Source of the DNA: Paenibacillus radicis (ex Xue et al. 2023)
GTDB lineage: Bacteria; Bacillota; Bacilli; Paenibacillales; NBRC-103111
Direction of reading: 5' to 3'
NCBI RefSeq assembly: GCF_024722015.1
Contig: NZ_JANQBD010000024.1
Span: 1-64,000 of the forward strand
Length of the DNA: 64,000 nt
Within the stretch, counting starts at the first letter, position 1; every line of letters starts with the position of its first letter. Under the pieces are notes generated by a model that worked only from the letters and a program-made list of their open reading frames with translations, was not told where the DNA came from and did not search any database. Shown here piece by piece: positions 17,932 to 25,075 of the stretch. The translations under genes and the position numbers were made by a program.

Positions 17932-18693
17932 ATGGGAACTACAACTTTATGGACAATTTCCCATGGGGAGCTGCTGCTAAGGATGGTGCTGGCGGTCCTG
18001 TTCGGTGGGGCCGTTGGAATGGAGCGCGAGTGGAATAACCATGCTGCAGGCTTTCGTACCCACATTCTGGTCTGCTTGGGCTCAGCTACTATTATGCTGC
18101 TGTCCATTTATGGATTCTCCGAATATGTCAATGAGCCTAATGTACGGATTGATCCAGCACGCCTTGCTGCGCAAGTAATCAGCGGCATCGGCTTTCTTGG
18201 AGCAGGAGCCATCCTACGCAATGGATCAGTAATCAGCGGCTTGACGACAGCGGCATCGGTATGGGTGGTAGCGGCGATTGGCTTGTGTGTGGGAGCGGGA
18301 TTTCTGTTTGCGGCGTTTTACACGACCATGCTCGTTTTAATCAGCCTATTTGTCCTTAATAAATGGGAAAAATATTTGATGCGCCATCGCAGAAATCACG
18401 AGCTTACCATTAAGGCGCTTGATAATCCAGGTGTACTTGGCAAGCTGGCATCAGCCTTTGGCGAGCAGGGCATTCAAATCATTAACGTCAAAATGATTTC
18501 CGAGACCGACTCGTCCGAAGACAGCAGAGAGAAGCCGACCTTGCAGCTGAAATTCAGCTTGAAGGTACAGAATCCCCCCAAGTTCATTGCTGCCATGGAA
18601 CGGATTAATACAATGGACTTCGTGCTCTGGATGGAATCGGATGGTAAACTGTTAGTATTTCCCCACCAGCAGGTCATTGATCATGCAAATTAA
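17932..18693 (+). CDS. MgtC/SapB-family membrane protein
   Basis: 253 residues. Four or five membrane helices (about 10-145) with family motifs GGAVGMEREWNNHAAGFRTH, VISGIGFLGAGAILR and GLTTAASVWV, then a cytoplasmic ACT-like domain (about 155-245, DNPGVLGKLASAFGEQGI). MgtC-type proteins influence Mg2+ homeostasis and ATP synthase activity. It begins 18 bp after the PHP gene with AAGGAAGTGA as RBS, so it is probably the last gene of that transcript. Confidence 0.9.
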   Translation: MGTTTLWTISHGELLLRMVLAVLFGGAVGMEREWNNHAAGFRTHILVCLGSATIMLLSIYGFSEYVNEPNVRIDPARLAAQVISGIGFLGAGAILRNGSVISGLTTAASVWVVAAIGLCVGAGFLFAAFYTTMLVLISLFVLNKWEKYLMRHRRNHELTIKALDNPGVLGKLASAFGEQGIQIINVKMISETDSSEDSREKPTLQLKFSLKVQNPPKFIAAMERINTMDFVLWMESDGKLLVFPHQQVIDHAN

Positions 18694-18712
18694 ATGTCGA
18701 ATGAACACAAAT

Positions 18713-18746
18713 AAGGAACATGCCGATGGGTGTGTTTCCTTTTTTA
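18713..18746 (+). terminator. Terminator after the MgtC gene
   Basis: AAGGAACA (18713-18720) pairs imperfectly with TGTTTCCTT (18733-18741), with a following T-run. Confidence 0.7.
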
Positions 18747-18787
18747 TTGGAAAAAAACAACGTTTTGTGAGCTTATACCTACTTAAT

Positions 18788-18815
18788 TTGAATTTTCCTT
18801 TCGAAGTAGTATATA
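18788..18815 (+). promoter_or_regulatory. Promoter of the 56-residue gene
   Basis: TTGAAT (18788-18793), 16-bp spacer, TATATA (18810-18815), about 70 bp ahead of the ATG at 18886. Confidence 0.5.
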
Positions 18816-18885
18816 TAGGCCCTTTAGAGCACCATTCACCATAGATCGTACATCCAGGGATTACCCCCACAAGGGAGAGAATAAC

Positions 18886-19056
18886 ATGACAAGAGATGAA
18901 TTTGAGAAAAGCTTTCAAGAAATCAGTTCATCCTGGGAATTAGATGATGTGGTGTTTAGTTCACAAGAGAAGGAATTAATTCGTCAGGTATGTATGAAGG
19001 AAATTACGATGGAGCAGTATGATACTATTATGAAGCAGCTAACCAACATGATTTGA
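18886..19056 (+). CDS. Small acidic protein, possibly VbhA-antitoxin-like
   Basis: 56 residues, with GGGAGAG 7 nt before the ATG, its own promoter-like boxes and a terminator, so it looks like a real single-gene unit. The C-terminal half (FSSQEKELIRQVCMKEITME) has the rhythm of VbhA-family antitoxin domains (a helix, then a G/KEIT turn, then a helix). No Fic toxin or other partner is next to it, so an antitoxin role is only a suggestion; otherwise it is a hypothetical protein. Confidence 0.6.
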   Translation: MTRDEFEKSFQEISSSWELDDVVFSSQEKELIRQVCMKEITMEQYDTIMKQLTNMI

Positions 19057-19073
19057 TTTGACTCCATATAATG

Positions 19074-19106
19074 TAGGAGCTAACTTTCGAGGGAGCTCTT
19101 TTTTTG
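19074..19106 (+). terminator. Terminator of the 56-residue gene
   Basis: GAGCT (19077-19081) pairs with AGCTC (19094-19098), followed directly by TTTTTTT. Confidence 0.65.
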
Positions 19107-19164
19107 TGTTTACTTAAGTAAAGGTCAGTCGGGTTGAAAATATACGCTTCAGTTTTCTGAAAAA

Positions 19165-19173
19165 TGGTATAAT
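19165..19173 (+). promoter_or_regulatory. Extended -10 promoter of the HD-CHAP gene
   Basis: TGGTATAAT is a consensus extended -10 element. Transcription would begin near 19180, so the TTG at 19179 could not be a useful start codon; this supports the downstream ATT start. Confidence 0.55.
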
Positions 19174-19199
19174 ATGGGTTGTGTAAAGGAGGGGTTAAT

Positions 19200-20279
19200 A
19201 TTCACATTGAAAATTACCAGAAGTTGGAAAGTGTGAGGGCGGTTGTCGATGAAAAGCTGCTTAAAATAACAAATGGAGAAACAAGGCGTAATGCTTATCT
19301 GCAGCTTTATGGTGTATCGAGCTACGCTTCAATGTTGGCGCAAAAAAGAGGCCTTCAGCAACATATAGCTGCTATTGCAGGATTGCTGCATGATTACTAT
19401 TTATTTATGACAGGTATTGAAGAGTTTCATGATCAAAATGGTGCCGAGGCGATAAGACCAATTTTAAGAGATATGGATATTTTCACAAAAGAGGAGCAAA
19501 GGATCATCCTTTGTGCGGTATTCTATCATAGTGATAAAGCTAACATACATAATGAATATGATGAGATTGTCAAGGATGCCCAAGTACTGCAGCAATATTT
19601 TTATAATAACGGTACTAAAGTAAGTTTTGAACATGCAAAACGTTTGAGAAAGCTACTGAATGAATTAGGTATTCTCAATGATTTTAAAGTTGAACAGGAT
19701 AAGCAAGGGATAGGTACGCCAATGGAAGTGTCAGGTGATAGGTGCGAGCGATTAGCAGACTGGGCGGAACAACTCGCATCAAAAGGGATTATAGGGATTC
19801 CTTCGGATAAAGATTACCGTGATATATGTCTTTATTGGACAGGCGATAATATTTATAAAGAATTAAAAGCAAGCTGGTGTGCTGCCTTTGTATACTACTG
19901 TTGCAGAAAAGCAGGGTTATTATTGCCGATCCGTTTTCCTAATAGTGTGTGCAGGTTTGCAGGCGTAGCAGCGTGGCTTGAATGGGCCCAATTTCCTGAT
20001 GTGAACTTTTTTCATAGTGTTCAAGATCAAGGCTTCTCCCCGGCTAGGGGCGATATCGTTATTTATGAAAAGCTGCTGTCCAACGAATCTCACGACCATA
20101 TAGGCATTGTGCTGTCTTGTCATGATAATGAATTGCTTGTTGCAGAAGGAAATATGGATAACAAAAATCAATCAAGTTTAGTGCATCGAGACAGATGGAG
20201 TAAAATATTGGGATATATTCGAATAGATAACAGCTATCAATATAAGTTTGTCGGTGAATATAAGCCCATACTGGTTTGA
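19200..20279 (+). CDS. HD-domain / CHAP-domain fusion protein, probable AUU start
   Basis: About 359 residues with two unrelated parts. N-terminal HD phosphohydrolase-like domain (about 20-150; AGLLHDYYLF, FYHSDKAN, VKDAQVLQ). C-terminal CHAP-type amidase domain (about 200-345; ASWCAAFVYYC with the candidate nucleophile Cys, PARGDIVIYEK, DHIGIVLS, LLVAEGN). No signal peptide, so the CHAP part seems to be cytoplasmic or released by lysis. AAAGGAGG (19185-19192) is 7 nt before ATT 19200-19202; the only standard upstream start (TTG 19179) precedes the RBS and sits at the predicted transcription start. The next in-frame ATG is far inside the HD domain. Confidence 0.72.
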   Translation: MHIENYQKLESVRAVVDEKLLKITNGETRRNAYLQLYGVSSYASMLAQKRGLQQHIAAIAGLLHDYYLFMTGIEEFHDQNGAEAIRPILRDMDIFTKEEQRIILCAVFYHSDKANIHNEYDEIVKDAQVLQQYFYNNGTKVSFEHAKRLRKLLNELGILNDFKVEQDKQGIGTPMEVSGDRCERLADWAEQLASKGIIGIPSDKDYRDICLYWTGDNIYKELKASWCAAFVYYCCRKAGLLLPIRFPNSVCRFAGVAAWLEWAQFPDVNFFHSVQDQGFSPARGDIVIYEKLLSNESHDHIGIVLSCHDNELLVAEGNMDNKNQSSLVHRDRWSKILGYIRIDNSYQYKFVGEYKPILV

Positions 20280-20415
20280 AGCTTGAGGATGATACTTTAG
20301 AAGGATCGGCAGGGAACTTTTTATTTGCCCGGCGACTTGTAGTATTCAGACATTTCATTTAAAGTAATAAAAGTCGGAAACATCCGTATTCAACGTGTAA
20401 ATGAGGGATTGATAA

Positions 20416-21594
20416 GTGAAGGTTTTTTTATGGATGGGCTGTTTATCTTACTTTTTAATCGGTTTGGCGCATGTAGTGATAGGGTCGCTGCTGCCTGATA
20501 TGCTGGCTTTTTACGGAAAAGATTATACGGCGGGCGGGCAATTGATCTCTTTACAGTTTGTTGGTTTCTTGATTGGTGTACTGTCGGGGCCATGGTGGTC
20601 GACTAAGCTCGGTAAACGAGGAGCATTGCTGCTGTCTCTATGTTTCCTAAGCGCTGCTGAGTTGGTATTCGCAATGCTGCCGGCTTGGGGAGTGGTATTG
20701 GTGGTCGCACCCTTTGCCGGATTCGGATTTGGCATGATTGAGACTGTCATTGGGGCGCTTATTATGCAAGCCGCGGAGGAAGACCGCAAGGCGGCGATGA
20801 TGGCTCGTGTAGAAGTGTTTTTCGGAGTAGGTGCGCTAGTGATGCCGCTCTTGGCCTCTATGTTTATAGCTGAAGGCTGGTGGAGAGGGGCGTTCTTGAC
20901 GTTAGGCCTATTCACCGTATGTATGCTTCTTCTCTGGTGGTTTCTGCCGCTTGGAGGATTACGTGAACGCATGCAGCGCGGTTATGAACCAACTGCAGTT
21001 ATAGAGAAGGTTCGTAAGGGTTCGATGGGCGTTTTCGTTCTCTTTATTCTTATCTTTTTGCTGTACGTAGGCGGCGAGATGAGCTTGGCAAACTTTTTGC
21101 CGTCGATCTTTGTTGAGAACCTTGGAGCTAGTTCAGAAATTGGAGCATTATCGGTAACCTGCTTCTGGGGAGCGATGGCAATTGGCCGCTTGTTCGCAGC
21201 AGCTTTTTCACGAAAAATCGGTTATTCCCGCTACCTGCTGTTCGGCAGTGCCGGCTTCTGTGTACTAGTTGCCGGATTGGCGCTAACCACGGGCATCGTA
21301 TCTGCCTTTGGAATCATCATTTTACTTGGGCTCGCAATGTCAGGCATGTTTGCAATAGCTTTGGTTTATGCAAACAGCTTCTTCCCAGGGGCGGAGGAGC
21401 GTACGACGAGCGTGCTGATTGCTGCAGGCGGTATTGGTGGTGCAACGCTTCCGCTGTTGACGGGTTGGTGTATGGATAAGCTGTCGGTGTCGTGGTCGCT
21501 GTGGGTGTTGGTCGGATTTGCATTACTTATGCTCTTGTTCGTTTGGGCGACTTCACGGATGCATCGCAAGGCATTAAATGCAGTGACTAGTTAA
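20416..21594 (+). CDS. MFS transporter, FucP/YfkF-like
   Basis: 392 residues and 12 predicted membrane helices in two halves, with a central loop near 185-200 (GGLRERMQRG). The loop after helix 2, GPWWSTKLGKRG, is the MFS motif A equivalent. N-terminal helix SYFLIGLAHVVIGSLLPDML and the weak charge density resemble sugar permease-like MFS members. Substrate unknown. GTG start with GAGGG 8-9 nt upstream. Followed by a strong terminator. Confidence 0.85.
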   Translation: MKVFLWMGCLSYFLIGLAHVVIGSLLPDMLAFYGKDYTAGGQLISLQFVGFLIGVLSGPWWSTKLGKRGALLLSLCFLSAAELVFAMLPAWGVVLVVAPFAGFGFGMIETVIGALIMQAAEEDRKAAMMARVEVFFGVGALVMPLLASMFIAEGWWRGAFLTLGLFTVCMLLLWWFLPLGGLRERMQRGYEPTAVIEKVRKGSMGVFVLFILIFLLYVGGEMSLANFLPSIFVENLGASSEIGALSVTCFWGAMAIGRLFAAAFSRKIGYSRYLLFGSAGFCVLVAGLALTTGIVSAFGIIILLGLAMSGMFAIALVYANSFFPGAEERTTSVLIAAGGIGGATLPLLTGWCMDKLSVSWSLWVLVGFALLMLLFVWATSRMHRKALNAVTS

Positions 21595-21628
21595 GTCGAT
21601 TGCTTATACGGTTTTAATAAATGAACGT

Positions 21629-21666
21629 AAAAGGAGCTGCCCTTTGAAGGCATGCTCCTTTTATAT
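21629..21666 (+). terminator. Terminator of the MFS gene
   Basis: AAAAGGAGC (21629-21637) pairs perfectly with GCTCCTTTT (21654-21662), with an inner CC/GG pair. Confidence 0.8.
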
Positions 21667-21742
21667 TTGTTTTGTAAAAGAGCAACTATTCTTTAAGACC
21701 AACGTCATACAATTAACATGTTATTGTTCAGGAGGGGTCAAG

Positions 21743-23176
21743 ATGTGGAGAATATTACTTACAGCTGGTTTGTTCCTTATGTTGCTAGGTCAGATGCAGC
21801 AGCCAGTGCAGGCGCAAGCAGAACGTGTCCAAGTCAGCATACCAGAGTTTACAGTAACCTTGGACGGAGTAAGGATTGACCAATCACATAGCGCGTATCC
21901 CTTGGTTACGTATAAGGACATTACCTACTTTCCACTTACTTGGAACGCAGCTCGGGCTCTGGGGCTATCTTATACATGGGATGAGAGCAGTGGGCTATCC
22001 ATTGTTCCAGGTTATTCGCAAGGGCTGCCGGGCAAAGAGAAATGGAGTCAGGTGGAATCTGTCGCCAATCGTGCGGGTGCTTATTATAACGCATCCATTG
22101 CTCCCTTTGCCGTAACTATCTACGGTCAGAGAATTGCGAATGAAACAGAACCGTTTCCGCTGCTGCAATTCCGCGACATCACTTACTTTCCAATGACGTG
22201 GAGCTTCGCTCACGACCTTTTTCACATGAATTTGCAGTGGGAAGATACAGCCGGATTGACCATTACAACCGAACAGAGCCGGCAATTCGACAGGATCGAA
22301 TATGATGATGAAAATTACTTATACATTAGGAATCAGATGTTCAAAAACAACGAATATGGCTATTTAAAAATTGCCAAGTCTCTTCAGGAGCCGCCGCAGT
22401 GGGTTAATGGGAAAACAGCCGGTAAGCTGTTCGAGAATGCATCGCAGTGGATGTGGAAATACGAAGGTGATACCGTGCTGGAACGAAAGCAGGATGCTCT
22501 TTACTTTCAAAATGTACAGCTTACTTCCTTAACCAAGTATCTTCTTGAAAATCAGACGCTTTTTGCTTCTTATCCTGGGGAAACTAATAATGGGGTTACA
22601 TACAGTGCTCTGACGCACCGATTGAGCGAAAAGCTTACCCTTTTATCGCTACAAATTAACGTTGATATTCCTGTAAAAGGCAGGTTTAGTACTTCGCGTG
22701 AATATCATTTTAGTTATTTGATTAGAGAAGGAACAGCTACGGAGTTACCCTTTTCTCTTATTCGTGGGTCATGGAGTAACGCAGATGGAACCCATTGGGT
22801 GGTAGGCGGGGACTGGAAGCTTTTGCTTATAAATGCCGGCGGGGAAATTTCAATCGTGAATGACTTGTTCCAAGGAGCGGAAGTGGAGGTTCCACATTTC
22901 GGCTATCCGAGAACAGCGGAGGGGACGTTGATCATTAAGGTTCATTCACCATTGTCCAGTACCTATTCCCTGGATACGAAGTTGGCTGTCAAAAAGCTGT
23001 ACAGCGACTATGGCGGGGATCTTCCATACCAAGCTTACGTGGAAGGTTATCGTTATGATCTTTTTAAGGTGGATGGGAATACGGTCATGAACGTAACGCG
23101 TAACCAAAGCCGGACCTATTGGGATTATGAGCTTTACGGTGCCTCGGATAGCATAGATTCTGGGACTGGGGAGTGA
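21743..23176 (+). CDS. Secreted stalk-domain protein of unknown function
   Basis: 477 residues. Signal peptide MWRILLTAGLFLMLLGQMQ ending near VQAQA. Two tandem repeats of a copper-amine-oxidase-N-like or stalk unit: residues about 25-80 (TLDGVRI...YKDITYFPLTWNAAR) and about 105-165 (TIYGQRI...FRDITYFPMTWSFAH). The remaining 300 residues are beta-rich without a motif I recognise. Probably a wall-associated surface protein. The frame starts upstream at 21644, but CAGGAGGGG is placed 6 nt before ATG 21743. Its stop is 18 bp from the next gene, which shares its frame. Confidence 0.8.
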   Translation: MWRILLTAGLFLMLLGQMQQPVQAQAERVQVSIPEFTVTLDGVRIDQSHSAYPLVTYKDITYFPLTWNAARALGLSYTWDESSGLSIVPGYSQGLPGKEKWSQVESVANRAGAYYNASIAPFAVTIYGQRIANETEPFPLLQFRDITYFPMTWSFAHDLFHMNLQWEDTAGLTITTEQSRQFDRIEYDDENYLYIRNQMFKNNEYGYLKIAKSLQEPPQWVNGKTAGKLFENASQWMWKYEGDTVLERKQDALYFQNVQLTSLTKYLLENQTLFASYPGETNNGVTYSALTHRLSEKLTLLSLQINVDIPVKGRFSTSREYHFSYLIREGTATELPFSLIRGSWSNADGTHWVVGGDWKLLLINAGGEISIVNDLFQGAEVEVPHFGYPRTAEGTLIIKVHSPLSSTYSLDTKLAVKKLYSDYGGDLPYQAYVEGYRYDLFKVDGNTVMNVTRNQSRTYWDYELYGASDSIDSGTGE

Positions 23177-23194
23177 AGAAAGGGGGGGATTAAG

Positions 23195-23599
23195 ATAGAG
23201 ATTCATTATACTAATGAAATTCCAAGTGCCGATTGCATATTTGCACTGTACGACACTGTTGGTTGGAATGATTACTTGATGCTGCCCAAGGAACTGTTAT
23301 ATAAAGCGTTAGTTCAAAGCTGGCATGTTATTTGTGCTTATGATCAGGATAGGTTGATCGGTAAGGGCCGCATCGTTTCAGATGGTGTGATTAATGCGTA
23401 CATTTGTGGTTTAGTTGTTCATCCGGATTATCAAAACCAAGGAATTGGAAGCGAAATGATTCGAAAGTTAGTGGAAAAGGGTCGAGAGAGCAAGCTTCAT
23501 ATTCAACTGCTTTGTACGGAGGAGAATATCCCCTATTATAATAAGCTTGGATTTGAAGGTTTTGCAATGGGGATGAAAGACAAGAACGCTCCTTTGTAG
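23195..23599 (+). CDS. Small GNAT-family acetyltransferase, probable AUA start
   Basis: About 134 residues, a single GNAT domain. The acetyl-CoA motif is clear: LVVHPDYQNQGIGSEMIRKL, then a C-terminal YYNKLGFEGF. The first standard starts (TTG 23276, ATG 23279) would remove 27 residues reading IHYTNEIPSADCIFALYDTV, which match the usual first strand and helix of this family. The frame is open upstream to the TGA of the previous gene at 23174. AAAGGGGGGG lies 6 nt before ATA 23195-23197, so I place the start there. Probably co-transcribed with the secreted stalk protein. Confidence 0.72.
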   Translation: MEIHYTNEIPSADCIFALYDTVGWNDYLMLPKELLYKALVQSWHVICAYDQDRLIGKGRIVSDGVINAYICGLVVHPDYQNQGIGSEMIRKLVEKGRESKLHIQLLCTEENIPYYNKLGFEGFAMGMKDKNAPL

Positions 23600-23624
23600 T
23601 GGTTGAGATACACTTAACGAAGAT

Positions 23625-23656
23625 GGCATGTTCCTTGCGGGGAATCTGCCTTTTTT
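23625..23656 (+). terminator. Terminator of the acetyltransferase gene
   Basis: GGCATGTTCC (23625-23634) pairs with GGGAATCTGCC (23640-23650), followed by TTTTTT. Confidence 0.7.
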
Positions 23657-23849
23657 ATTGAAAGGTCTTTTTTTGAAAAAGTCGAAATACCGGAGAAAGT
23701 AATTATAACTGGTTTATTTGGAGATAGGATGTTCAATTTTTTTTGGTAGTTCGATGAATAGAGGCATGGAGGTAGTCTTCTAGAGGATGATTATAGATTT
23801 TAACCTCGATATCAGTTCTTTCCTCCTTTTCAGATCATCAGCAAGTACA

Positions 23850-23985
23850 AATTCCTGCAATTGTGCAGTTATTTATTGCTAATATTGTTAGTATGAGGAA
23901 AATAAGTGCGATATTACAGTTATTTCATATAAAAAGTCTGGTTACAGCTAACAATGATAAAAATAGATGCACATTTGCAGGAATT
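23850..23985. mobile_element. MITE-like element or long inverted repeat
   Basis: Left arm 23850-23891 and right arm 23948-23985 are imperfect inverted repeats of about 40 bp. The tips AATTCCTGCAATTGTGCA and TGCACATTTGCAGGAATT match at 17 of 18 positions, and the inner ends both read CTAACAAT/ATTGTTAG. The 56-bp core carries no gene. Size and structure suit a non-autonomous transposon or a long hairpin RNA. No clear target duplication was found. Confidence 0.5.
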
Positions 23986-24414
23986 CAAGAAACTCCTGAA
24001 AAAATGGTCAAAAGACTGTATTATTGCAGGTTTTGGGTAGGGCGATGGATTCGAATAAAGCGGAGTGGGAAGACGTTATTTGAATCTTCTTTCGATTCTT
24101 CTGAGGTCCGAATTTAATCATCCAATTTTTCGAAAGAATGATTTTTATGATGAGATGGCTCGCTATATTTTGATTTGCGAACAAAAGAACCAGTGTCCTA
24201 CGCAAATTATCCAAAATTCTGAAGTCCAACATGGCAATAAGCGGTTGGTTTATACTGCTGAGCTCGAGTTGGATATGTCTGTACTTTCTCTTGAGTGTAT
24301 ATAAATCATTTGAACTAGAGCAGCCTGGTTAATGACATGACTTTACAAGAACCGCCGATTGAGAGTGTAATTAAGGAGTTTTATGCTCTGAAGGTAGAAA
24401 GTGCGGCTTACTAG
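23954..24414 (+). pseudogene. Decayed coding stretch, not identified
   Basis: Between the MITE-like repeat and the 24513 gene only short frames are found. These are 28 residues from ATG 23954, about 80 residues from GTG 24065 (ending in ELELDMSVLSLECI), and 25 residues from ATG 24337 (MTLQEPPIESVIKEFYALK). None has a good RBS and they are out of phase with one another. The AT-rich, fragmentary look suggests a broken gene cut by the repeat. The region 23660-23849 holds nothing I can name. A TAGGAGGAAACG site at 24411 precedes only a 10-codon frame. Confidence 0.35.
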
Positions 24415-24512
24415 GAGGAAACGATGCTGAGGGGACGTGATAACTGCCGTTGCTAAATGTAGGATAGCCGAATATATTGGTAATTATCTTACAAAACCGG
24501 AGGTGAGTTTGG

Positions 24513-25040
24513 GTGCCTGCACTGAAATATACCGCCTGTAGAAAGACGCTTACCTCTTGCTGCTGTCATCGTAAGAAGAAATATTCGCATCGCTGCATGA
24601 GTCAGAAAAAACTGTTTCCCAAAAAGAAAACATACAGAAAGCATAAATACATCATTATTAAAAAATGCTGCAAGCCAATCCGCCCGATTATCAAGAAGCT
24701 GCGTGTGAATGTACAGCGGACGAGATTCATCGAGCAGGAGCGCTTGGGGGTAACAACTGAGAATGAATGGAAGCCATCACTTTTGGTCAATTCGTCCTTG
24801 TTAAAATTATACACATACTCTATCGTCAATCGAGGAAATCATGCGAGTGAGGTAAAGGTGGAAATCAGCCCTAATGGACTGGATTTCATGCAGGACTCCA
24901 AGATGGTTGTCGCAGCTGGAACAACTCAAGCCATCGTTCCTATGCGATACTTGAAATTTACAAGATTCAGTGTCAAATCACAGCAACTGGATCAACCGAC
25001 CATGCTCGATATTTATTTTCAGGCGCAAACTCAGGGATAA
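24513..25040 (+). CDS. Lys/Cys-rich protein with a C-terminal DUF6385-like domain
   Basis: 175 residues. The first 70 are very basic and rich in Cys, His and Lys (SCCCHRKKKYSHRC, KKKTYRKHKY, KKCCKP), as in some spore-coat proteins. The last 85 residues resemble the C-terminus of the repeat protein at 30542-32725: YTYSIVN against YSYLIYN, EISPNG against EISSDG, PMRYLKFTRFS against PIRFAKYTRVS, LDIYFQAQ against VDVYLDAQ. I call the domain DUF6385-like from memory. GTG start with GGAGGTGA upstream. It converges on the glycosyltransferase operon, and the shared domain suggests a role on the same surface structure. Confidence 0.75.
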   Translation: MPALKYTACRKTLTSCCCHRKKKYSHRCMSQKKLFPKKKTYRKHKYIIIKKCCKPIRPIIKKLRVNVQRTRFIEQERLGVTTENEWKPSLLVNSSLLKLYTYSIVNRGNHASEVKVEISPNGLDFMQDSKMVVAAGTTQAIVPMRYLKFTRFSVKSQQLDQPTMLDIYFQAQTQG

Positions 25041-25051
25041 CCGCATAAATG

Positions 25052-25075
25052 AAAAATCGACCTCTTAGAGGTCGA
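25052..25075 (-). terminator. Terminator of the glycosyltransferase operon
   Basis: TCGACCTCT (25057-25065) and AGAGGTCGA (25067-25075) form a perfect stem that includes the last codons and stop of the minus-strand gene; a T-run follows on that strand. Confidence 0.75.
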
